Source of the DNA: Actinomycetospora termitidis
GTDB lineage: Bacteria > Actinomycetota > Actinomycetes > Mycobacteriales > Pseudonocardiaceae
Direction: 5' to 3'
Length of the DNA stretch: 64,000 bases
Assembly (NCBI RefSeq): GCF_030286555.1
Contig: NZ_JASVWF010000010.1
Location: 1-64,000, forward strand
Made by a program: the position numbers and the translations under genes. Of the stretch, positions 32,000 through 40,126 are shown piece by piece; the stretch's first letter is position 1; every line of letters begins with the position of its first letter. The notes under the pieces were generated by a model. That model made no database searches. It was not told the origin of the DNA and saw only the letters and a program-made list of their open reading frames with translations.

Positions 32000-34087
32000 A
32001 TGAGCCTGCTCGCTGATCGGAACGAACGGCACTCTCGCGCGCGTAGAGGCAGCGAGAGTGCCGTTCGTTCACCCGAGGGGCGTGGCGGACGGTGGTACCC
32101 GTACCTCCTGACGGCGCTCCTGCTCGGCACCGCGGCGCTCTACCTTGTGGGGCTCCCGGCCAGCGGCTGGGGGAACGCCTTCTACGCCGCCGCCGCGCAG
32201 GCCGGGTCGCAGAGCTGGACGGCGTGGTTCTTCGGCGCCTCGGACGCGCCCGCGTCGATCATGGTGGACAAACCGCCGGCGTCGCTGTGGGTGCTGGGCC
32301 TGTCGGTGCGGCTGTTCGGACTCTCGTCGTGGTCATTGCTGGTCCCGCAGGCCCTCATGGGGGTCGGCGCGGTCGGGTTCCTGACGGCGGCCGTGCGCCG
32401 GTGGTCGGGCCCGGTCGCCGGGCTGCTGGCGGGACTCGCGTTCGCGCTGACCCCGGTCGCGACGCTGATGTTCCGCTTCGACAACCCGGATTCCCTGCTG
32501 TGCCTGCTGCTCGTCGTCGCGGCGTGGGCGATGGTGCGCTCGGTCGACGCGGTCTCGCTGCGCGCCTCGACCGGGTGGCTGGTGCTCGCGGCCGCGTGCG
32601 TCGGGACGGGCTTCCTGACGAAGTCGTTGCAGGCCTTCCTCGTGCTGCCCGCCTTCGCCGCGGTGCACCTCGTCGCGGGGCCGGGTACGGCCCGCCGGCG
32701 GTTCCTGGCGTTGCTGCCCGCGGGCGCGGCGCTGCTGGTCTCGGCCGGCTGGTGGGTCGCGGTCGTGGAGCTCTGGCCGGCTGCGTCGCGGCCCTACGTC
32801 GGGGGGTCGCAGGACGACAGCGTGCTGTCGCTGGCCTTCGGCTACAACGGCGTCGGGCGGCTGACCGGGGACGAGACCGGGCAGCTGGGTGGCGGTGGCG
32901 GGGGGATGCCCGCCGGCGGTGGGATGCCGCCGGGAGGCGGCGGCTTCGGCGGGGGTCGTGGTGGTGGCGCCACCTCCACGGACTCGTGGTCGGCCCTGTT
33001 CACCGGCTCGATGGCGAACCAGGTGTCGTGGCTGCTGCCGCTGGCGCTGGTGCTCGGGGTCGCGCTGCTGGTGTGGGTCGGCCGGTCCGCGCGGACCGAC
33101 CGGCGACGCGCCGCGGTCCTCCTCTGGGGCGGGTCGCTGCTGGTCACGGGGGTGGTGTTCAGCCTCGCGGCCGGGATCATCCACCCGTACTACGCCGTCG
33201 CGCTGGCACCGTGGATCGCGGCGCTGGCCGCCGTGGGTGCCGTCGAGGCGTGGCGGGTCCGCGCGCGGTGGATCCTCGCGGTCGCGGTGCTCGTGACCGC
33301 GGGCTGGGCCTGGTACCTGCTGCGCGAGACGCCCACGTTCCTGCCGTGGCTGCGGGTGGTCGTGCCGGTCGCGGGCGTGGTGGCGGCGATCGCGATCGTG
33401 CTGGCGGGCCGGGTCGGTCGACGTGCCCTGACCTTGGGTGTGCTGGTGACCGGCCTCGTCGCCGGCCTCGGCGCCCCCGCCGCCTACGCCGGGATCACCG
33501 CCGCCACCGCCCACACCGAGATCATCCCGACGGCGGGTCCGTCGTCCGGTTTCGGCGGTGGCGGTCCGGGTGGCCGGGGTGGGCCGGACGGGTCGGATCG
33601 TGGACCGGGTCCGGGTGGCAGCGGTGGCCCATCGCTGACGTCCGGTGACAGGAACGGGCCACCGGCGGCGTCGGGAAGCGACGGCGGGGCCCGGCGCGGT
33701 GGGCCGGGTGGCGCGATGGCCCTGCTGCGGGTGTCGGAGCCGTCGGCGGCGCTGACCTCGTTCCTGCAGGCGGGGTCGGCGGGCTACACGTGGGTCGCGG
33801 CGACCGTCGGCTCGATGCCCGCCGCCGGCTACCAGCTCGCGAGCGGTGCCCCCGTGATGCCGCTCGGCGGCTTCAACGGCACCGACCCCTCCCCCACCCT
33901 CACCGCGTTCCAGGCCCTCGTCGCCTCCGGGCAGGTGCACTACTTCCTCGGCGAGGGCCTCACCTCGGTCCCCGACACCGGCGGCTCCGACGCCACGGTG
34001 CAGATCACGGCCTGGGTGAAGCAGCACTACACGGCGACCACCGTGGGTGGGACGGTCGTGTACGACCTGACCCACCCGTCGTCGTGA
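32000..34087 (+). CDS. YkcB-like GT39-family glycosyltransferase
   Basis: A 695-residue integral membrane protein. The first loop reads GNAFYAAAAQAGSQSWTAWF and MVDKPPASLWVLGLSVRLFG, the hallmark of the YkcB/ArnT-like putative mannosyltransferases. About eleven membrane helices follow, interrupted near residue 295 by a Gly/Met-rich loop and after residue 515 by a second Gly/Pro-rich extracytoplasmic segment. The C-terminal domain (about 570-695) is soluble and outside the membrane. The ATG at 32000 is the only good start, which places a 51-base hairpin inside codons 7-24. It probably transfers a sugar from a polyprenyl phosphate to a surface acceptor. Confidence 0.8.
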   Translation: MSLLADRNERHSRARRGSESAVRSPEGRGGRWYPYLLTALLLGTAALYLVGLPASGWGNAFYAAAAQAGSQSWTAWFFGASDAPASIMVDKPPASLWVLGLSVRLFGLSSWSLLVPQALMGVGAVGFLTAAVRRWSGPVAGLLAGLAFALTPVATLMFRFDNPDSLLCLLLVVAAWAMVRSVDAVSLRASTGWLVLAAACVGTGFLTKSLQAFLVLPAFAAVHLVAGPGTARRRFLALLPAGAALLVSAGWWVAVVELWPAASRPYVGGSQDDSVLSLAFGYNGVGRLTGDETGQLGGGGGGMPAGGGMPPGGGGFGGGRGGGATSTDSWSALFTGSMANQVSWLLPLALVLGVALLVWVGRSARTDRRRAAVLLWGGSLLVTGVVFSLAAGIIHPYYAVALAPWIAALAAVGAVEAWRVRARWILAVAVLVTAGWAWYLLRETPTFLPWLRVVVPVAGVVAAIAIVLAGRVGRRALTLGVLVTGLVAGLGAPAAYAGITAATAHTEIIPTAGPSSGFGGGGPGGRGGPDGSDRGPGPGGSGGPSLTSGDRNGPPAASGSDGGARRGGPGGAMALLRVSEPSAALTSFLQAGSAGYTWVAATVGSMPAAGYQLASGAPVMPLGGFNGTDPSPTLTAFQALVASGQVHYFLGEGLTSVPDTGGSDATVQITAWVKQHYTATTVGGTVVYDLTHPSS
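32020..32070. repeat. Perfect 19-bp inverted repeat inside the start of the glycosyltransferase gene
   Basis: GAACGAACGGCACTCTCGC (32020-32038) and its exact reverse complement (32052-32070) flank a 13-base loop. It lies 18 bases after the A of the ATG, so it encodes residues about 7-24, which precede the first membrane helix and look unlike the rest of the protein. It could act on transcription or translation early in the gene. Confidence 0.85.
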
Positions 34088-34094
34088 CCCCCGT

Positions 34095-34161
34095 CGTGAT
34101 CAACGGTCCCCCACGGGGCTCCCGGACCCACCCCGAGCCGCGCCAGGGACTGTTGATCACG
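34095..34161. repeat. Inverted repeat between convergent genes
   Basis: CGTGATCAACGGTCCC (34095-34110) and GGGACTGTTGATCACG (34146-34161) form a 16-bp stem with one G-T mismatch around a 35-base loop. It fills the gap between the convergent glycosyltransferase and PPOX gene ends, where a bidirectional terminator would be useful. Confidence 0.75.
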
Positions 34162-34170
34162 AGCGATGCG

Positions 34171-34581
34171 TCAGCGCGAGCCGAGGACCCGCGTCAGCGT
34201 GATCTCCAGGACCACGCGGCGCGGGTTCTCGCGCGGGGTGCGGTAGCGCGCGGCGTACCGGGCCTCGGCGTCGGCGACCTCCTCCGGGGAGTCGCGGACG
34301 ACTGCGAGGCCCTCGAGAGTGGACCACCGCGCGCGGTCGACCTGGGTGACGGCGACCCGTGCCCCGGCCTCGCCGGCCGCGCGCACGTGCCGGGCCTTGG
34401 CGCTGGGGCCGGAGGTGATGACGCGGGCGATCGCGGTGTCGAGGTCGAGCGTGCAGCCGACCGGGACGACGTGCGGGCTCCCGTCGCGGCGCAGCGTGGT
34501 GATCACGCAGAGGTGGCGTTCGCGCCAGAACTCGGCGAACTCCTCGCCGCGGGCGTGCAGGTCGGCCGGGGTGACGGTCAC
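34171..34581 (-). CDS. PPOX-class F420-dependent oxidoreductase
   Basis: A 136-residue split-barrel protein with RERHLCVITTLRRDGSPHVV, then TSGPSAKARHVRAAGEAGARV, the cofactor-contacting pattern of actinobacterial F420-dependent PPOX proteins (biliverdin-reductase-like group). It lacks the longer insertions of FMN-dependent members. It probably reduces a small molecule with F420H2. The SDR gene upstream on the same strand ends 14 bases before it, so the two may be cotranscribed. Confidence 0.78.
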   Translation of the reverse strand: MTVTPADLHARGEEFAEFWRERHLCVITTLRRDGSPHVVPVGCTLDLDTAIARVITSGPSAKARHVRAAGEAGARVAVTQVDRARWSTLEGLAVVRDSPEEVADAEARYAARYRTPRENPRRVVLEITLTRVLGSR

Positions 34582-34594
34582 GCCGACGATGATC

Positions 34595-35425
34595 TCAGCC
34601 GAACCAGTCCATCGCCGTGTTCAGCACCGGCAGCAGCAGGGTGCGCGGGGCGAGCCGACCTCCGGCCGCGCTGAGCTGGTTCACCAGACCCGGCACGACG
34701 CTGCGGTGGCCGGCGGCCATGGCCGCGACGCCGGCCTCGGCGACGTCGGCCGCCTCCCCGACGACGAGGTCGGGCGCCCGGTCGAAGGCGTCGGTGTCCG
34801 CGGCGTCGGCGAAGCCCGTGCGGGTGAGGCCGGGGCTGAGCGTCGTCAGCGTGACCCCGGTCCCGGCGAGCTCCGCGTGCACCGCCTCGGAGAACGACTG
34901 CACGAACGCCTTGCTCGCCGCGTAGCTGGCGACGCCCGGCAGCGGCTGGAACGCGGTGATCGACGAGACGTTGAGGATCGCGCCGCTCCGCCGGGTCGAT
35001 CGGGACCGGCCGGCGAACGCGCCGACGGCGGCGACCGTGAGGTCGTGCAGGGCGAGGACGTTCAGCCGGACCAGGCCGTCGAGCGCCGCCCGGTCCTCGG
35101 CGCGCCGCGCGAGGGTGGCGACGCGACCCGTGACCCCGTAGCCCGCCGCGTTCACCAACCCGACGAGGCGCTCGTCGTGGAGCAGCAGGTCGCGGACCGC
35201 CTCCCGCCCGGCGTCGTCACCGAGGTCGGCCGCATGCACCTCGGAGGCGAGCCCGGAGGTCGCCGCGAGCTCGGCGGAGAGATCGGTGAGCGCCTCCTCC
35301 CGACGGGCGACGAGCTGCGTCGGGTAGCCGCGCACCGCGAGCGCGCGGGCGATCTCGGCGCCGATCCCGGAGGACGCTCCGGTCACGAGGACGTGGGTGT
35401 CGGGTCCGGGAGGCGGCAGCGGCAT
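34595..35425 (-). CDS. Short-chain dehydrogenase/reductase
   Basis: A 276-residue classical SDR. The NADP-binding motif is HVLVTGASSGIGAEIARALA, the NAAG motif is LVNAAGYG, the catalytic Ser lies in ILNVSSITAF, and Tyr/Lys lie in VASYAASKAFVQSF. The Arg residues after the second strand (LVARREE) favour NADP(H). C-terminal residues are hydrophobic and could touch the membrane. Substrate is unknown. It is followed by the PPOX gene after 14 bases. Confidence 0.85.
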   Translation of the reverse strand: MPLPPPGPDTHVLVTGASSGIGAEIARALAVRGYPTQLVARREEALTDLSAELAATSGLASEVHAADLGDDAGREAVRDLLLHDERLVGLVNAAGYGVTGRVATLARRAEDRAALDGLVRLNVLALHDLTVAAVGAFAGRSRSTRRSGAILNVSSITAFQPLPGVASYAASKAFVQSFSEAVHAELAGTGVTLTTLSPGLTRTGFADAADTDAFDRAPDLVVGEAADVAEAGVAAMAAGHRSVVPGLVNQLSAAGGRLAPRTLLLPVLNTAMDWFG

Positions 35426-35449
35426 CCCGGCCCTGTACCCGATCCCGGC

Positions 35450-37345
35450 TCACCACGACCAGAGGCGCGACCACCAGCTCTCGGTGCCACTCGTGTCGGT
35501 GGTCGACCCCGCCGACGTCTCGTACTCGAAGGACTGCCCGTCCGACGACTGGGCGCTGTACACGGTCTTCGACTCGCCGTCGGAGGACGTGACGCTGCGC
35601 TTGGTGACGCTGTTGCCCTCGTCGTCCGAGGTGGTGGTCTCCCGGACCGTCGACCCGTCGGAGTCCTTCGACGTACTCGACTTCACCGACGAGCTGGAGG
35701 ACTGCTTCGTCGACGGCGAGCTCGACCTCGAGGACGGCTGGGACGACTTCGAGCTCGAGGACCCGGAGGAACTCGACGACGAAGGCTTCGACGACGAGGG
35801 CTTCGACGACGAAGTCCTGGCCGACGACGAGCTGGACGGCTTCGCACTCGACGATCTCGACGACTCCGACGACGGGGCCGAGCCGGTCGTCCGGTCCTCG
35901 TCGTCGGTCGACTCGCGGGTGGTCGTGACCTCGACGGTCGACGAGTCCGCGGACCGCGTCGTCGTCTGGATGGTGCGCGACCGGCTGCCGGGGTCGGTGC
36001 TCGTCGACCGTGTCGTCACCGCGCCGCTGCCCGGGTCGACCGAGCGGCTGCGCGTGGTGGTGACGCCGGTGGTCGGGTCGGTCCGGGTCGACTCCGGCTC
36101 GGCCGCGGTGGTCGTCGCCGAGCGCTGACCGGTGCCCGGGACCTGCACCCGGGTGCCCGGCGCGGACGTCGCGGTCGGGTCGTCGGTCCCGGCGCTGCCG
36201 GTGGCCGTGGCGCCCGGACCCGTCGTCGTGGTGACGGCGTCCGACGACCCGGGTGGCGCGTCGGTGGACGGCGACCCGAGGGTGGGGATCGGCCAGCCGT
36301 CCGGCACCGAGGTCCCGGTCGCCTGACCGCGGCTCGGCGTGAGGGTCGACCCGGTGCCCGTGGAGGTGGCCTCGCCGGGGAGGTCGGCCGTGGTGGTCGC
36401 GGTCGACGAGGGTGCGTCCGAGCTGCTCGGTCCGAGCAGCGGGATCGGCCACCCCGCCGGCGCGACCGCGGGGAGGGCGGCGGTGCGCGGGGCACGGTCC
36501 TGCCCCTCGGCGTCCGCGTCGCCGGGGCCGGGGCGGCCGGGCGTGTCCGCCCCGCGCTCCTCGGGGCCGCCGCGTCCGCCGCCGCGGTCCTCGCCGTCGC
36601 CGCGACCGGCGTCGCGGTCCGCGGGGCGGTCACGGCCGCCGTCCCGGTCGGTCGCGGGCGTCCGGCCGCGGGTCTCGTCGCGCTCCGGGGTCTGCTCCGG
36701 GCCTCCGAGCACCCGCCCGGGCAGGTCGAGCACACCGGGCCGGGGCGCGGCGGGCGCCGACGTGGCACCGGGCTCCGGGACGACGGGCACGGGCAGGACG
36801 GGTGGAGCCGGTGAGGCGGGCGCCGGGGTGACCGGCGCCGGCGCGTCCGTCGACGACGGTGCCGCCGCGCCACCTCCACCGGGCACGATCGGTGCGAGCG
36901 GCGGGTCCCATCCCGAGGGGGTGCTGGTCGCCGGGGCGGGCGCGCTCGAGGGCACCCGAGACCCGGGGATCGGGATGGGGGTGAGGGGCGGCGCCAGCGC
37001 GTCGTCGGAACCCGTGCCGGTGTCGGGCTCACCCAGGGCGGGCGCGCTCGACGTCGGCCTCGACGATTCGCCTGAACCGCTCGACGTCCGCGTCGCGGCG
37101 CTCTCCGGCGCCAGCGGGCTCGACGTCCCCGCCGTTCCGGCGGCCTGCTCGCTCGGCCCGGGCGGCGCCACGACCGTGCGTCCCACGCCGAGTGCCGCCG
37201 CCGTCACGGCCACGGCGAACAACCCCGTGACCGCCGTGCTGCGAGCCGACCAGCGGGGCCACCTCTGCTCCCGCCGCCGACCCGTCTCCCATCCTCCCTG
37301 GGAGCCCGAAGGCATACCTGTCCTGCTTTCTCCCCGACCCGCCAC
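35450..37345 (-). CDS. Membrane-anchored Ser/Thr/Pro-rich extracellular protein
   Basis: A 631-residue low-complexity protein. A basic N-terminus (residues 1-38) and one membrane helix (VTGLFAVAVTAAALGVG) are followed by some 570 outside residues. These comprise a Pro/Ala/Thr region, an Arg/Asp/Gly-rich block around 225-300, two near-identical units (PAGWPIPLLGPSSSDAP and PDGWPIPTLGSPSTDAP), a Thr/Asp repeat region and a long Ser/Lys block. It ends in aromatic WWSRLWSW. No catalytic domain was seen. It may be a glycosylated wall-spanning stalk. ATG 37345 or 37312 could be the start. It is divergent from the polyamine operon. Confidence 0.65.
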   Translation of the reverse strand: MAGRGESRTGMPSGSQGGWETGRRREQRWPRWSARSTAVTGLFAVAVTAAALGVGRTVVAPPGPSEQAAGTAGTSSPLAPESAATRTSSGSGESSRPTSSAPALGEPDTGTGSDDALAPPLTPIPIPGSRVPSSAPAPATSTPSGWDPPLAPIVPGGGGAAAPSSTDAPAPVTPAPASPAPPVLPVPVVPEPGATSAPAAPRPGVLDLPGRVLGGPEQTPERDETRGRTPATDRDGGRDRPADRDAGRGDGEDRGGGRGGPEERGADTPGRPGPGDADAEGQDRAPRTAALPAVAPAGWPIPLLGPSSSDAPSSTATTTADLPGEATSTGTGSTLTPSRGQATGTSVPDGWPIPTLGSPSTDAPPGSSDAVTTTTGPGATATGSAGTDDPTATSAPGTRVQVPGTGQRSATTTAAEPESTRTDPTTGVTTTRSRSVDPGSGAVTTRSTSTDPGSRSRTIQTTTRSADSSTVEVTTTRESTDDEDRTTGSAPSSESSRSSSAKPSSSSSARTSSSKPSSSKPSSSSSSGSSSSKSSQPSSRSSSPSTKQSSSSSVKSSTSKDSDGSTVRETTTSDDEGNSVTKRSVTSSDGESKTVYSAQSSDGQSFEYETSAGSTTDTSGTESWWSRLWSW

Positions 37346-37442
37346 TCCCGACCCCGCCAGATCAGGAGATCTCGGACAGTACGCGTCCGATACGTCTCAC
37401 GTCAGCCGTTTCGTACATCGCCCGCGCGGCATTACAGGCACG

Positions 37443-38624
37443 ATGGACGACGTGGGTGCACAGCGGGCCGTGCAGGCGCACGAGGGCGCGCTGACCTCGC
37501 ACGATGCATCGTCCGGAAGGCCTAGCGAGAGCCCCCGGCTGGAGCTGGATCTCACCGTGGTGGCGCAGTCCTTCCGGATCTTCGAGCGTTCCCTTCCTCA
37601 CGTCGAGCCCGCCTATGCGGTGAAGGCCAACCCGCTCCCGGAGGTGCTCTCGCTACTGGCGGGCCTGGGGGCGAGCGTCGACCTCGCGAGCGTCGGCGAG
37701 CTTGACGCGTGCCTGATGGCCGGGTTCGAGCCGGGGAGGATGAGCTGGGGGAACCCGGTGAAGAAGCCGTCCGACGTCCGCGCGGCCGTGGCGGCGGGCG
37801 TCACCCGGTTCACCACCGACTCCGCCGGCGACGTCGACCTGCTCGCCCGCGAGGCCCCCGGAGCCTCGGTGACGGTGCGGCTCGCCGTCGGGGACAACGG
37901 GTCCGCGACGCCCTTCGCGGGCAAGTTCGGCGTGGCGCCCGACGAGGCCGCGACCCTCCTGCGCCGCGCCCGGGACGCCAGGCTGCGTGCGCACGGGCTC
38001 GGCTTCCACCCCGGCTCGCAGCAGGCCGACCCGTCGTCGTGGCGGAGGGGCATCGCGGCCTGCCGGGCGGCTGCCGAGGGATTCGGCGGACCGATCGGCG
38101 AGCTCAACCTCGGCGGCGGCTTCCCGACGGTGCACGCGGCCGGTCCCGTGCCCGGGCTGCGCGAGATCGCCGCGGCGATCGACGCCGAGCTCGGCGACTG
38201 GCGGCCGCACCTGGTCGCCGAACCCGGCCGGGCGCTGGTGGCCGACGCCGGGGTGCTCGTCGCCGAGGTCGTGCTGGTCACCGAGCGGGCCGGCCGGCGC
38301 TGGGTCTACCTGGACGTCGGCCGCTACCAGGGTCTCGCCGAGACCGAGGGCGAGATGATCGTGTACCGGCTGCACTGTCCCGGGCACCGTCCGGACGCGG
38401 CGGTCGGCCCGGTCGTGCTGGCCGGCCCGACCTGCGACGGCGACGACGTCCTGTACCGCCGGGCCGACGTCCGCCTCCCGCTCGATCTCGCTCCGGGCGA
38501 CGTCGTCGAGTTCCTCGGCGCGGGGGCCTACACGTCCAGCTACGCCTCGGTCGGCTTCAACGGGCTGCCGCCGTTGCCGACCGTGCTCGTGAACCCTCCT
38601 ACCCCTGAGAGGACCCCTGATTGA
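37443..38624 (+). CDS. PLP-dependent ornithine/diaminopimelate decarboxylase-family enzyme
   Basis: A 393-residue alanine-racemase-fold decarboxylase. PLP Lys61 is in AYAVKANP, followed by HPGSQQADP, the phosphate-binding LNLGGGFP, VAEPGRALVADAG, and the active-site Cys in GPTCDGDD. Its size and the HPGS and CDGDD motifs fit the short bacterial ornithine decarboxylase group rather than LysA. It should make putrescine from ornithine. The next gene, a SpeD-SpeE fusion, overlaps its stop codon, which strongly supports a polyamine role. The first 30 residues are poorly conserved, so a later start is possible. Confidence 0.78.
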   Translation: MDDVGAQRAVQAHEGALTSHDASSGRPSESPRLELDLTVVAQSFRIFERSLPHVEPAYAVKANPLPEVLSLLAGLGASVDLASVGELDACLMAGFEPGRMSWGNPVKKPSDVRAAVAAGVTRFTTDSAGDVDLLAREAPGASVTVRLAVGDNGSATPFAGKFGVAPDEAATLLRRARDARLRAHGLGFHPGSQQADPSSWRRGIAACRAAAEGFGGPIGELNLGGGFPTVHAAGPVPGLREIAAAIDAELGDWRPHLVAEPGRALVADAGVLVAEVVLVTERAGRRWVYLDVGRYQGLAETEGEMIVYRLHCPGHRPDAAVGPVVLAGPTCDGDDVLYRRADVRLPLDLAPGDVVEFLGAGAYTSSYASVGFNGLPPLPTVLVNPPTPERTPD

Positions 38625-39880
38625 CGACCTCCGCCGTGACCCCGGCCGCCCCCGCACCTTCGTTCGCGGGACGCCACGTGCTCGCCGAGCTGCGCGGGGT
38701 CTCCCCCGCGCTGCTCGGTGACGACGCCGCCGTCACCCGCGCCCTGCGCACCGCGCTGGATGCCGGCGGGGCCACTGTCCTCGACGTCGTGGCCCATCGG
38801 TTCGAGCCGCAGGGCACCACGGTGCTCGCACTCCTGGCCGAGTCCCATGCCTCGGTCCACGCCTATCCCGAGGCGGGCGCGGCGTTCGTGGACGTCTTCA
38901 CGTGCGGCGAGCACGCCGATCCCGAGCGGATCGTGGAGGTCCTGGGCCGTGAGGTCGGGGCCGTCGAGGTCCGCGCGCAGATCGTGGCGCGGGGGGCGGG
39001 TCTCGCGCCGGACGTCGTCGGGCAGCGCGAGGTCGACGAGCCGCTCGCACCCGGGATGCGGCGCCGGTGGCGGATCGACGAGGTGCTGTTCCGCGGCCGC
39101 ACCCCGTGGCAGGACATGATCGTCGCGCGCACCGCGCAGGGCGTCTCGTTGTTCTGCGACGGCGAGCGGCAGTCGACCGAGCAGACCCAGCTCGTCTACC
39201 ACGAGGCCCTCGCCGTGCCGCCCCTGCTGCTGGCCGACCGGCTGGACCGGGTGCTGGTCGTGGGGTCGTCCGAGGGCGTCGTGTCGCAGCTCGCGGTGGC
39301 GGCGGGGGCGTCGGTGGTGGACCACGTCGACATCGACTCCGAGTGCGTCCGGCAGTGCGCGTCCCTGCTGCCGTACGGCTACTCCGCGGCGGAGCTGGCG
39401 GCAGCCGAGTCGGGCGACGGGCCGGTCCGGGTGCACTACGAGGACGGTTGGGAGTTCCTGGCCGCGGCCGCCGCGCGGGGCGACCGGTACGACGTCGTGA
39501 TCGTGGACCTGCCCGACGAGCCGGTGGAGGTCGACGACCCCGCCCAGCACGCGCGCCTGTACGGCACGCCGTTCCTGGAGCGATGTTCGTCGGTGCTCGC
39601 TCCCGGCGGGGTGGTGTGCTCACAGGCCGGCTGTCCGACGGTGTGGCGCAACGACACGTTGAAGCGGATGTCGGCCCGGTTCTCGTCGGTGTTCTCGACG
39701 GTCCTGCCGTACTGCTCGGACGAGCACGAGTGGGCGTACCTGACGGGCCGGGTGGACGCCGTGGACGACCCGGTGGGGTTGGCGGTGTCGCGGCTGGACC
39801 GCTTTCCGTCGTTGTCGTCGGTGGACGCCGAGGCGCTGGTGCGGGGGTCGATCCTGCCGTTCGACGTACGCCGAGGTTGA
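38621..39880 (+). CDS. S-adenosylmethionine decarboxylase-spermidine synthase fusion
   Basis: A 419-residue two-domain protein. Residues about 15-125 are a pyruvoyl-type SpeD/SpeH: the self-cleavage site is LAESHASVHAYPEAG (Glu74/Ser75), with His80 and Cys95 at the spacing seen in bacterial AdoMet decarboxylase. Residues about 140-419 are an aminopropyltransferase fold with TPWQDMIV, YHEALAVPPLL, VVGSSEGVV in place of the usual GGGDGG, and VIVDLPDEP at the catalytic Asp. It would decarboxylate AdoMet and transfer aminopropyl to putrescine. The TTG at 38621 overlaps the upstream stop and has a GAGAGGA ribosome binding site. Confidence 0.8.
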   Translation: MTTSAVTPAAPAPSFAGRHVLAELRGVSPALLGDDAAVTRALRTALDAGGATVLDVVAHRFEPQGTTVLALLAESHASVHAYPEAGAAFVDVFTCGEHADPERIVEVLGREVGAVEVRAQIVARGAGLAPDVVGQREVDEPLAPGMRRRWRIDEVLFRGRTPWQDMIVARTAQGVSLFCDGERQSTEQTQLVYHEALAVPPLLLADRLDRVLVVGSSEGVVSQLAVAAGASVVDHVDIDSECVRQCASLLPYGYSAAELAAAESGDGPVRVHYEDGWEFLAAAAARGDRYDVVIVDLPDEPVEVDDPAQHARLYGTPFLERCSSVLAPGGVVCSQAGCPTVWRNDTLKRMSARFSSVFSTVLPYCSDEHEWAYLTGRVDAVDDPVGLAVSRLDRFPSLSSVDAEALVRGSILPFDVRRG

Positions 39881-39882
39881 TC

Positions 39883-40000
39883 AGCGAGCACCTGCGGTGG
39901 TCCGAGCGCCGCCCCGACCGCCGCAGGTGCTCGCTCGTCGTGTCGAGTGGGCGCTGATCGGTGCCGGGCTGACGTCCTCGGCCTGATGGACGCCCACTCG
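39883..40000. repeat. Two consecutive inverted repeats after the polyamine operon
   Basis: First, a 20-bp stem with one mismatch: 39883-39902 (core GCGAGCACCTGCGG) pairs with 39916-39935 around 13 bases. Second, CGAGTGGGCG (39944-39953) pairs with CGCCCACTCG (39991-40000) around 37 bases. Neither has a U-tract. With the nested element at 40024-40116 they fill the whole 246-base gap between two convergent transcription units. Confidence 0.75.
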
Positions 40001-40023
40001 CTGCCGGCGAGTCAGTCGGGCCA

Positions 40024-40116
40024 GCCTTGTCGCGGGCTACTTCGGCGTGACCGCACCTTGTCGTTGTGATTCACAGCGACAAGGTGAAGCGAGGCGTCGA
40101 TTCCCCGCGACAAGGC
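40024..40116. repeat. Nested palindromic element, copy A
   Basis: Outer arms GCCTTGTCGCGGG (40024-40036) and its exact complement (40104-40116) enclose an inner palindrome: CACCTTGTCGTTGTGA (40054-40069), one base, then TCACAGCGACAAGGTG (40071-40086). The spacers between outer and inner arms are 17 bases on both sides. A sister copy lies at 48259-48351. Both copies sit between convergent gene ends. Confidence 0.85.
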
Positions 40117-40126
40117 TCGCCTGCCA

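Noticed and set aside
36132..37443. Upstream in-frame extension of the PLP decarboxylase frame
   Set aside because: It is antisense to the Ser/Thr/Pro-rich membrane protein and consists of Arg/Gly/Pro-rich shadow sequence; family-like sequence starts only near 37443.
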